Assembly: GCA_023458855.1 (NCBI GenBank)
Contig: JAEWWQ010000225.1
Span: 1-5,551 of the forward strand
Direction: 5' to 3'
DNA from: Bacillota bacterium
Lineage (GTDB): Bacteria > Bacillota > Clostridia > Lachnospirales > Lachnospiraceae
Length of the DNA stretch: 5,551 bases
Positions 1 through 5,551 of this stretch are shown here, piece by piece. The notes under the pieces were generated by a model that had not been told where the DNA came from, made no database searches, and saw only the letters and a list, made by a program, of their open reading frames with translations. The position numbers and the translations under genes were made by a program. Position 1 is the stretch's first letter. Each line of letters begins with the position of its first letter.

Positions 1-279
1 CATTTGTTCTTTGATGCTATTGACCAGCAGCTCCTTACATTCACCTGGTTCTTTGATATGTTTTTCTTTTACTTCATTACGTAATCGTTCCAGAATATCC
101 GTAGTCGCATTGATTCCAATATCTCCCATAATAAGAATTTCTTCTAACTCTTCATAGAAATCTTCATCAATTTTAGTAAATCCATTAAATACGGAATCAA
201 TCCCGCTTACGATATTATTTCTTGTTTTGCTAAGCCCCTGTTTCAGCCTTCCAAAAAAGCCTAATTTTTCTTCCCTCAT
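1..279 (-). CDS. ftsY: FtsY, signal recognition particle receptor GTPase (N-terminal part; gene runs off the left edge)
   Basis: FtsY is the membrane-associated SRP receptor. It pairs with the Ffh/SRP–ribosome complex through twin GTPase domains and delivers nascent membrane proteins to the Sec translocon. Only the first 93 residues are here; the window edge falls on a codon boundary. The protein opens MREEKLGFFGRLKQGLSKTR, a basic amphipathic stretch typical of the membrane-targeting helix of FtsY proteins that lack a long acidic A domain. The N-domain helices follow: a KIDEDFYEELEEILI segment at about residues 36–50, then MGDIG (51–55), which occupies the place of the family's ADVG motif. 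The GTP-binding G domain is outside the window, so GTPase motifs cannot be checked. The ATG at 279–277 is supported by AGGAG at 290–286, six bases upstream. It lies 17 bases after the smc stop with no terminator between, so it is probably co-transcribed with smc. Identification rests on sequence resemblance plus the classic smc–ftsY adjacency. Confidence 0.93.
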   Translation of the reverse strand, partial: MREEKLGFFGRLKQGLSKTRNNIVSGIDSVFNGFTKIDEDFYEELEEILIMGDIGINATTDILERLRNEVKEKHIKEPGECKELLVNSIKEQM

Positions 280-296
280 AAAAATCTCCTGTTGAT

Positions 297-3200
297 TTAA
301 TCATCTAAGTCTTTATCTATCAGATTCACGCTGACGAGTGCAGATACACCTTTCTCCTGCATGGTAATACCATATAATCTGTCTGCTGCTTCCATCGTAC
401 CACGACGATGTGTGATAACAATAAATTGTGTATGTTTCGTTAATTTATGTAAGTATTTTGCATATCGTGTAACATTTGATTCGTCTAAGGCAGCTTCAAT
501 CTCATCCAAGAGGCAGAATGGAGATGGTTTCAGATTCTGGATTGCAAATAACAGGGCGATGGCTGTTAATGCCTTCTCGCCACCCGATAACTGCATCATA
601 TTCTGCAATTTTTTTCCCGGCGGCTGAGCAATAATCCTGATACCTGCCTCCAGAATATCTTCCTCTTCCATCAATTCCAAAGTACCTTTTCCACCACCGA
701 ATAATTCCTTGAACACTTTATCGAATTCACTGCAAATCTGATGGAATTTCTCCTGGAATTGTTTGCGCATGGCTGTATCCAGTTCTTCTATGATATTGAG
801 CAGCGTCTGTTCTGCCTGTATCAGATCATCATGCTGCGTTTTTAAGAATTCATAACGTTCCATTAAATTTTTATAATCTTCAATTGCATTAACGTTAACA
901 TCACCAAGTTTTTTGATCTGATCCTTTAATGATGTGATTTCTTTTCTCATGGCAGCTAAATCACTCATCGCTTCATTACGCATGGAAGCTGCATCGCTTA
1001 ATGTAATCTCGTATTCATCCCACATATAGTTGATCTGAGCTTCAATGGACTCTTCCAGTTTTTCCTTTTGTGCATTCAAACGATACACTTCTTTATCCAA
1101 TGCTGTAATACGTTCGGACATCTCATCTCTGGATTTAAAAAATGTCTTCTGCCTGTTAGAAAGTTCCTCTTTTCTTGCTATATCTTCTTTTAATTTTGTC
1201 TCTGATTCATCTTGAGATGTATTGGATGCCAGAATCGTCTTCTCAATCTCAAGAATGCTCCTTTCTTTCTGCTCAACGCTGTCTCTGTTTTGTGTAATGC
1301 CTTCCTGAATCTGCGCAAGCTCATTTTGAGAACGAAGTAGTTCTCCATCGATACGATTCACGTTCTGTTGCTGGAATTCCTGCTTTTGTAATTTTTTCTC
1401 TGCCGCAAGATCGAATTCAGACACTTTTCCCGTCTGCTCTGCTTCAATAATACGTTGTTCTTCAAGATCCTTCTGATATAAATTAATCTCTTCCTCTAAA
1501 GTATGCTCTAATTCTTCCGATTTTTTTAATTCCAGAATAATATTCTCTTTATTTTCAGTAATTTCCAGAATCTGACTGCCGATCTCCAGCTCTTCTTTTT
1601 TAAGCGTATCATATCCTTGCGTTGTCTCATCCCTACGCTCTTCTGCCTTAATCACATTTAATCTGGCAGTGTTCTGTAAAATGAATTGTTCCTGTAATTT
1701 TGTCTTAATATCCTCGATATCAATACGTAACTGATTTCTATTCTTCTTCGTATCCTCAATCTCTTCCAGCAGTGCATCGATTTCCTGTAAATGTTTCTTG
1801 ACTTTACCCTCTAATTCTTCTAATTCTCTGCGCCTGCCAAGTAAATTACTGTTATTCTTAAAAGCACCGCCGCTGATAGCCCCGCCCGGTACCAGTAATT
1901 CACCTTCCACAGTAACCATTCTTACACCATAGTCATATTTTTTGGCTATCTTGATTGCATGATCAATATGATCAACGATTACAATACGGCCCAGCATTGC
2001 TTTTGCAACATTTGCATATTTCTTGTCTAAGGAAACCAGGGAATCCGCAAGTCCAATGACACCCTTTTCATCCAGTACCTCAGGGGTCTTAAATTCCTGC
2101 GGCTTGGTAATGCTGGTAAGCGGTAAGAAGGTTGCCCGCCCAAATTTATTCTGTTTCAGAAAATGAATCATTTCTTTCGCTGTGTTTTCATCTTCCGTTA
2201 CGATATTCTGAATATTTCCGCCAAGGGCAGTCTCTATTGCGGTCTCATACTTCTTCTCAACTTTAATAATATCTGCAACAACACCAATTAATCCTTTGTT
2301 GGATTCTTTTTGCTCCATAACCTTTCGAATACTATTTCCATATCCTTCATAACGCTCAGTCAGGTTGCTGATTGTCTCTAATTTGGACTTATCCTGATGG
2401 TATACAACCTGTTTATCACGTAATTTCTGATCTTTTTCCCCAAGTTCTTTATGCATCTGGTCAAGCTGTTCTTCCATTGTCAGCTGCTTATCATTATATT
2501 CCTTGATGGAAACAGATACCTTCTCGAATTCTTCTTTTAACTTTGCAATTAACGTTTCCTGCTCTGCCTCATCAGACTTTGCACGTAATAATCTGGAATT
2601 CAATTCTGCTTTACGGATATTGATCTGTTCCATCATGGTGTCGTAACGACCCATCCTGGATTTTATAGTGGCTCTTTCATTGAGCGTACTGATAATCTGA
2701 TTTTTTCCTTTTTCAATGTTGTTATTTAACTCTTCGATTTTATTTTGAACAGTCAGCAATAAGGCTCTCGCATTGTCTCTTACTTTTTCAACTTCCGCAA
2801 GTTCCTCATCTATTATCTTTTTTTCTTCCAGAATTCTGTTCTTGTCTTCATTCTTACCGGTAATCTCATTTTGAACAGTAGAAAGTCTTATTTGAAAATG
2901 TTCTTCATTCCCTCTGGCAGAATTAATCTGCTCTCTCAAAACGTTGATTTCGCCTTCCAGCTTACCACGCAATACACTGGTACCAGTCAAAGTAGTACGC
3001 ATACTTTCGATTGCTTCATCCAATATCTCGATTTCTGACTCAATCTGCTCGTACTCCTCTTTAATGCTTTCGTATTTCCGTGTACTCTCCTGCAAATCCT
3101 CGCTGGCAATATTATATTTACCTTCCACAGATTGCAACTGTTCCCGAATGCGATTATTTTCCAATAAGAACATATTAACATCTAAGGTTTTTAATTCTTC

Positions 3201-3857
3201 TTTTTTCTTCAGATAAACTTTTGCAGTCTCTGATTGTTTCTCTAATGGCCCAATCTGTTTTTCAAGTTCTGACAAAATATCGCTCACACGTACCAGATTC
3301 TGCTTCTCGTCTTCTAACTTTTTCTGTGCTGTCGCTTTTCTCTTCTTGAACTTTACAATACCTGCTGCTTCATCAAATAGTTCTCTTCGTTCTTCCGGCT
3401 TACCGCTTAATATCTTATCTATCTGACCCTGTCCAATGATAGAATAGCCTTCCTTACCAATACCCGTATCATAAAAAAGTTCATTGACATCTTTCAGCCT
3501 GCATGGGGTCCCGTTAATCAAATACTCACTTTCACCTGAGCGATATATTCTTCTTGTAACCGTCACTTCTTCATAATCAATTGCAAGCTGGTGATCACTA
3601 TTATCCAAAGTAATTGCAACATATGCGTATCCCAATGGTTTACGGTTTTCAGTTCCCGAAAAAATAACATCCTGCATGGAAGCTCCACGTAACTGCTTAA
3701 TTCTCTGTTCACCAAGTACCCAGCGGACTGCATCTGCGACATTGCTTTTTCCGCTGCCATTCGGTCCAACAATACCAGTAATACCATTATGAAATTGAAA
3801 ATTGATCTTATTAGCAAAGGATTTAAATCCATGCACTTCAATATTTTTTAAATACAT
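297..3857 (-). CDS. smc: Smc, chromosome condensation/segregation ATPase (complete, 1186 aa)
   Basis: SMC dimerises and, with ScpA and ScpB, forms the bacterial condensin ring that extrudes DNA loops and helps separate replicated origins. All expected parts are visible. The N-terminal ATPase lobe has Walker A GPNGSGKS (31–38), the conserved arginine R57 in QLRGASMQD, and a Q-loop around Q143 (IIGQGQ). A first coiled-coil arm runs roughly 170–500. The hinge spans about 515–675 and ends in the glycine-rich GGAISGGAF (658–666). A return coiled coil covers roughly 676–1030. The C-terminal lobe carries the ABC signature LSGGEKALTA (1090–1099), Walker B PFCLLDE with D1118 and E1119, the D-loop ALDE (1123–1126) and switch histidine H1150 (VITHRRGTME). 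The length equals the usual bacterial SMC length of about 1180–1190 residues, and no catalytic residue is missing. The ATG at 3857–3855 is chosen because MYLKNIEVHGFKSFA is the canonical SMC start and AGGTG lies just upstream. The start sits 7 bases after the rnc stop, suggesting coupled translation. The stop is TAA at 299–297. Confidence 0.98.
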   Translation of the reverse strand: MYLKNIEVHGFKSFANKINFQFHNGITGIVGPNGSGKSNVADAVRWVLGEQRIKQLRGASMQDVIFSGTENRKPLGYAYVAITLDNSDHQLAIDYEEVTVTRRIYRSGESEYLINGTPCRLKDVNELFYDTGIGKEGYSIIGQGQIDKILSGKPEERRELFDEAAGIVKFKKRKATAQKKLEDEKQNLVRVSDILSELEKQIGPLEKQSETAKVYLKKKEELKTLDVNMFLLENNRIREQLQSVEGKYNIASEDLQESTRKYESIKEEYEQIESEIEILDEAIESMRTTLTGTSVLRGKLEGEINVLREQINSARGNEEHFQIRLSTVQNEITGKNEDKNRILEEKKIIDEELAEVEKVRDNARALLLTVQNKIEELNNNIEKGKNQIISTLNERATIKSRMGRYDTMMEQINIRKAELNSRLLRAKSDEAEQETLIAKLKEEFEKVSVSIKEYNDKQLTMEEQLDQMHKELGEKDQKLRDKQVVYHQDKSKLETISNLTERYEGYGNSIRKVMEQKESNKGLIGVVADIIKVEKKYETAIETALGGNIQNIVTEDENTAKEMIHFLKQNKFGRATFLPLTSITKPQEFKTPEVLDEKGVIGLADSLVSLDKKYANVAKAMLGRIVIVDHIDHAIKIAKKYDYGVRMVTVEGELLVPGGAISGGAFKNNSNLLGRRRELEELEGKVKKHLQEIDALLEEIEDTKKNRNQLRIDIEDIKTKLQEQFILQNTARLNVIKAEERRDETTQGYDTLKKEELEIGSQILEITENKENIILELKKSEELEHTLEEEINLYQKDLEEQRIIEAEQTGKVSEFDLAAEKKLQKQEFQQQNVNRIDGELLRSQNELAQIQEGITQNRDSVEQKERSILEIEKTILASNTSQDESETKLKEDIARKEELSNRQKTFFKSRDEMSERITALDKEVYRLNAQKEKLEESIEAQINYMWDEYEITLSDAASMRNEAMSDLAAMRKEITSLKDQIKKLGDVNVNAIEDYKNLMERYEFLKTQHDDLIQAEQTLLNIIEELDTAMRKQFQEKFHQICSEFDKVFKELFGGGKGTLELMEEEDILEAGIRIIAQPPGKKLQNMMQLSGGEKALTAIALLFAIQNLKPSPFCLLDEIEAALDESNVTRYAKYLHKLTKHTQFIVITHRRGTMEAADRLYGITMQEKGVSALVSVNLIDKDLDD

Positions 3858-3861
3858 ATAA

Positions 3862-3866
3862 CACCT
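3862..3866 (-). promoter_or_regulatory. smc ribosome-binding site overlapping the rnc stop codon
   Basis: On the minus strand the sequence reads TAGGTGTTATATG. The TAG is the rnc stop (3867–3865), and AGGTG (3866–3862), complementary to the CACCU of the 16S rRNA tail, starts inside it. The spacer to the smc ATG is four bases. The arrangement implies that ribosomes finishing rnc are placed directly at the smc start, so translational coupling is likely; this is inferred from layout only. Confidence 0.75.
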
Positions 3867-4566
3867 ACTTATTATTTTCTTTTTTCATAGCCAATATTGC
3901 CTGGTAAGCAGCCTGCTGTTCTGCTGCTTTCTTTGTTCTTCCACTTCCCTCACCAATCTTATTCTCATCAAGTCTGGCTTCTACTATAAATATCTTATCA
4001 TGATCAGGACCTTCTTCTTTTATCAGTTCATAATGAAGTATCCCCTCGTTGTCCCTTTGCACTATTTCCTGCAAAATAGTCTTGCTATCATAAAAGAGTT
4101 GCTTATTTTCCAGGTCAGATAATATAAATTTATAGATAAACTCTTTTGCATTAGCAAAACCACCATCTAAATAGATTGCTCCTATTAAAGCTTCGCATAC
4201 ATCCGATGTAATGGAATCCCTGTTTCTTCCACCTGTCGCTTCTTCCCCTTTGCCAAGAAACATATATTTTTCTAATTCAATTACCCTTGCGCAGAAGGCA
4301 AGCGCAGGTTCACATACACAGGAAGATCGTAATTTTGTTAATTGTTCTTCCGGCATTTCCGGATGTGAATGATATAAAAATTCGCTGGTCACTAACTCCA
4401 GTACTGCATCTCCAAGAAACTCAAGACGCTCATAATCCTTCATCTTAAATATCTTCTTTTCATTTGCGTAGGAGCTATGCGTCATCGCCTGCTTTAACAA
4501 TGTTGTATCACTAAATCTGTAACCAATTTTCTGTTCTAATTTTTCTAACGGATATCCCTCGTTCAT
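3865..4566 (-). CDS. rnc: Ribonuclease III (complete, 233 aa)
   Basis: RNase III is a cytoplasmic Mg2+-dependent endonuclease that cuts double-stranded RNA, including the stems around pre-16S and pre-23S rRNA, some mRNAs and antisense duplexes. The nuclease domain covers about residues 5–150. It shows the family signature ERLEFLGDAVL (46–56), giving catalytic acidic residues E46, E49 and D53, a further acidic position near E73, and the D122/E125 pair in SDVCEALIGA. The double-stranded-RNA-binding domain covers about 160–229, with KTILQEIVQ (162–170), GPDHDKIF (186–193) and the RNA-contacting C-terminal motif GSGRTKKAAEQQAA (207–220). Length and domain order are standard and nothing is missing. 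The nuclease domain holds several cysteines (83, 85, 92, 124), compatible with an anaerobic cytoplasm. The ATG at 4566–4564 is preceded by AGAAAGGA (4579–4572), an excellent Shine-Dalgarno five bases away. It follows acpP across an 83-base gap containing a probable terminator, and precedes smc by 7 bases. The stop is TAG. Confidence 0.98.
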   Translation of the reverse strand: MNEGYPLEKLEQKIGYRFSDTTLLKQAMTHSSYANEKKIFKMKDYERLEFLGDAVLELVTSEFLYHSHPEMPEEQLTKLRSSCVCEPALAFCARVIELEKYMFLGKGEEATGGRNRDSITSDVCEALIGAIYLDGGFANAKEFIYKFILSDLENKQLFYDSKTILQEIVQRDNEGILHYELIKEEGPDHDKIFIVEARLDENKIGEGSGRTKKAAEQQAAYQAILAMKKENNK

Positions 4567-4617
4567 ATTATTCCTTTCTGATTCCGGCTAAATTAATATA
4601 CTCCAAACACGGTGCAT
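4567..4617 (-). other. rnc leader: ribosome-binding site present, no convincing promoter
   Basis: This is the part of the acpP–rnc gap downstream of the hairpin. It contains AGAAAGGA at 4579–4572, the rnc Shine-Dalgarno. An AT-rich stretch reading TATATTAAT on the minus strand (about 4600–4592) resembles a -10 box, but nothing close to TTGACA lies 16–18 bases upstream and no extended TGn precedes it. A dedicated rnc–smc–ftsY promoter here therefore cannot be supported. Read-through of the weak hairpin, or a non-canonical or more distant promoter, are the alternatives. Confidence 0.4.
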
Positions 4618-4644
4618 GAGAAAAAGCCCGCAAGGGGCTTCTCA
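4617..4644 (-). terminator. Probable Rho-independent terminator after acpP
   Basis: Read on the minus strand, AAGCCC (4640–4635) pairs with GGGCTT (4629–4624) around the five-base loop CTTGC. The RNA then shows a run of five T (4625–4621), the first two of which are inside the stem. Outside a three-T bulge, TGAG (4644–4641) can also pair with CTCA (4620–4617), giving about ten pairs in total. The hairpin begins only five bases after the acpP stop codon. The T-run lies on the minus strand side only, so it would terminate plsX–acpP transcripts and not plus-strand transcription. The short T-run, broken by C, suggests partial rather than complete termination, leaving read-through into rnc. Confidence 0.7.
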
Positions 4645-4649
4645 CATTT

Positions 4650-4883
4650 CTAATCATTGAATGAGTTCTTAATTAACTGCAATGCTTCTCCAACAGTAGA
4701 AATCTTTTCCGCATCATCTGCTTCTATCGTCACATCAAATTCCTGTTCTATTCCCATCACAATCTGATAAATATCTAATGAATCAGCACCCAGATCTTCC
4801 ACAAATGTTGTTTCCAAAGTAATTTCTTTTGTATCTACACAAAGTACTGTAGCGATTACTTCTTTCAACTTTTCAAATTCCAT
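4650..4883 (-). CDS. acpP: Acyl carrier protein (complete, 77 aa)
   Basis: ACP carries growing fatty-acyl chains on a phosphopantetheine arm between the soluble type II fatty-acid-synthesis enzymes and hands finished chains to PlsX and other acyltransferases. The attachment site is unmistakable: FVEDLGADSLDIYQIVM (27–43), with S35 in the DSL motif as the modified serine. Length (77), acidity and the four-helix pattern are standard. Helix II reads DIYQIVMGIEQEF, where many ACPs have the more acidic DTVELVMALEEEF: two glutamines stand where glutamates are common, and glycine replaces alanine. A cysteine at 15 is also slightly uncommon. This DSLDI-x-QI-MGIE style is, from memory, typical of Lachnospiraceae ACPs, so I read it as a lineage trait, not as a specialised polyketide-type carrier. 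The ATG at 4883–4881 is the only plausible start, since no ATG, GTG or TTG lies in frame between it and the upstream stop. It directly follows plsX with an 18-base gap and is surely in the same transcript. Confidence 0.97.
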   Translation of the reverse strand: MEFEKLKEVIATVLCVDTKEITLETTFVEDLGADSLDIYQIVMGIEQEFDVTIEADDAEKISTVGEALQLIKNSFND

Positions 4884-4895
4884 TTTGTCGTTCGT

Positions 4896-4903
4896 TCCTT
4901 CCT
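4896..4903 (-). promoter_or_regulatory. acpP ribosome-binding site overlapping the plsX stop codon
   Basis: The minus strand reads TAGGAAGGAACG, in which TAG (4904–4902) is the plsX stop. Two purine-rich blocks, AGGA and AAGGA, follow within 4903–4896. AAGGA (4900–4896) sits 12 bases from the acpP ATG, a longer spacer than for the other genes here, but no closer ribosome-binding site or alternative start exists. The overlap with the plsX stop suggests coupled translation of the two lipid genes. Confidence 0.6.
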
Positions 4904-5551
4904 ATGCATCTAACGTAATTTTTTCTTTGATCTTATCATTAATCTTCTGCTCTTTGAAAGTTACACATTGCAAAATGGAATTTTTGATTTCTATCGCTTT
5001 TGAACTTCCATGAGTTTTCACAACCAATCCATTTAATCCAAGCATAGGTGCTCCACCATATTGTTCCAGGTCAAATGACTTAAGTGTCGTCTTTAATGCC
5101 GGTTTTACTAATAATGCACCAATTTTACTGCGTAAGTTTGTCATCATTCCTTCTTTTACCTTGTGAATCAGTGTATTCCCCACACCCTCATATAATTTTA
5201 GAATAACATTTCCAACAAATGCTTCGCATACGATAACATCCGCAGCTCCTGCCGGAATATCTCTTGCTTCGATACTTCCTATAAAGTTAATATCGGGACA
5301 ATTCTTGAGTAACGGGAAAGTCTCCTTTACAAGTGCATTTCCTTTTTCCTCTTCTGCACCTATGTTCACAATTGCCACCTTTGGATTCTTAATGCCAATT
5401 ACATTTTCCATATAGACCGCTCCCATCTTCGCGAACTGCACCAGATGTGACGGTCTGGCATCTACATTGGCACCGCAATCCACCAATAGAGACGCCCCTG
5501 TATTCGTTGGAATCAACGGGGCCAACGGCGGTCGTTCTATCCCCTTAATTC
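4902..5551 (-). CDS. plsX: PlsX, acyl-ACP:phosphate acyltransferase (C-terminal part; 5' end beyond the right edge)
   Basis: PlsX is a peripheral membrane enzyme that transfers the acyl chain from acyl-ACP to inorganic phosphate. The acyl-phosphate is then used by PlsY to acylate glycerol-3-phosphate, the first step of phospholipid synthesis in most Gram-positive bacteria. The reading frame is open to the window end: 215 whole codons before the stop, plus two bases of another. The family is about 330–340 residues, so roughly the first 120 residues are missing. Recognisable blocks are IKGIERPPLAPLIPT at the right edge, LLVDCGANVDARPSHLVQFA, the NIGAEEEKGN segment, FIGSIEARDIPAGAADVIVC, DAFVGN-like CEAFVGNVILKLYEG, and the C-terminal YGGAPMLGLNGLVVKTHGSS. 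A TTG at 5525–5523 could be mistaken for a start, but conserved PlsX sequence continues upstream, so it is an internal leucine codon. The middle stretch from about KVKEGMMTNLRSKIG onward corresponds to the hairpin region reported to bind membrane in Bacillus PlsX. The stop is TAG, 18 bases before acpP. Confidence 0.95.
   Translation of the reverse strand, partial: IKGIERPPLAPLIPTNTGASLLVDCGANVDARPSHLVQFAKMGAVYMENVIGIKNPKVAIVNIGAEEEKGNALVKETFPLLKNCPDINFIGSIEARDIPAGAADVIVCEAFVGNVILKLYEGVGNTLIHKVKEGMMTNLRSKIGALLVKPALKTTLKSFDLEQYGGAPMLGLNGLVVKTHGSSKAIEIKNSILQCVTFKEQKINDKIKEKITLDA

Noticed and set aside
361..627. Plus-strand open frame of 88 codons antisense to the 3' end of smc
   Set aside because: It lies wholly over the conserved ATPase C-lobe coding sequence of smc, has no recognisable protein features, and is explained by the absence of stops opposite conserved codons.
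2987..3181. Minus-strand 64-codon frame inside smc
   Set aside because: An out-of-frame shadow of the smc coiled coil on the same strand; no protein family features.
2944..3216. Plus-strand open frame of 90 codons antisense to the smc coiled coil
   Set aside because: Its serine- and leucine-rich composition is what results from reading the opposite strand of Glu/Lys-rich coiled-coil codons. It has no homology cue and no gap in smc to accommodate it.
3563..3841. Minus-strand 92-codon frame inside the start of smc
   Set aside because: It overlaps the Walker A region of smc in another frame. The smc frame there is clearly the coding one, with canonical motifs.
296..3857. Heavy Glu/Lys/Gln repetition in smc as a repeat element
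   Set aside because: This is the normal heptad composition of SMC coiled-coil arms; no tandem nucleotide repeat is seen.
4592..4600. TATATTAAT as the -10 box of an rnc promoter
   Set aside because: No matching -35 element at 16–18 bases and no extended -10 motif; AT-rich intergenic DNA gives such matches by chance.
5523..5525. TTG as the start codon of plsX
   Set aside because: The frame stays open to the window edge, and the residues upstream of it (IKGIERPP) are conserved PlsX sequence, so the gene is truncated by the window and not started here.

Overview
This window is a compact, ordinary housekeeping segment in which every gene lies on the minus strand, so the gene order reads from the right end to the left: plsX (its 5' part lies beyond the window) – acpP – rnc – smc – ftsY (its 3' part lies beyond the left edge). 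The low-GC composition, strong purine-rich Shine-Dalgarno sites and this gene order point to a Bacillota bacterium, most likely class Clostridia. The acyl carrier protein's helix II and the direct plsX–acpP adjacency suggest a Lachnospiraceae-like anaerobe. The family-level placement is an inference from memory of such proteins, not a search result.

Layout in transcription order: 5551–4902 is the C-terminal two thirds of PlsX (phospholipid synthesis). 4883–4650 is AcpP (acyl carrier protein), whose ribosome-binding site overlaps the plsX stop codon. The 83-base gap 4649–4567 holds a short hairpin with a T-run, oriented to terminate transcription just after acpP, and then the rnc ribosome-binding site. 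4566–3865 is RNase III. 3857–297 is full-length SMC, only 7 bases downstream and with its Shine-Dalgarno overlapping the rnc stop. 279–1 is the N-terminal 93 residues of FtsY, 17 bases after smc. Coding density is very high, and no stretch over 100 bases lacks a gene.

Functionally the window joins two modules. PlsX and AcpP cooperate directly: PlsX takes acyl chains from acyl-ACP and places them on phosphate, making the acyl-phosphate used to start phospholipid synthesis. RNase III (rRNA and mRNA processing), SMC (chromosome condensation and segregation) and FtsY (signal-recognition-particle receptor) have no shared pathway but form a long-conserved Bacillota cluster. The hairpin after acpP probably sets different transcript levels for the two modules.

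I found no mobile element, CRISPR array, tRNA, rRNA, riboswitch or unknown gene, and no sign of an undescribed system. All findings are of low to modest interest.
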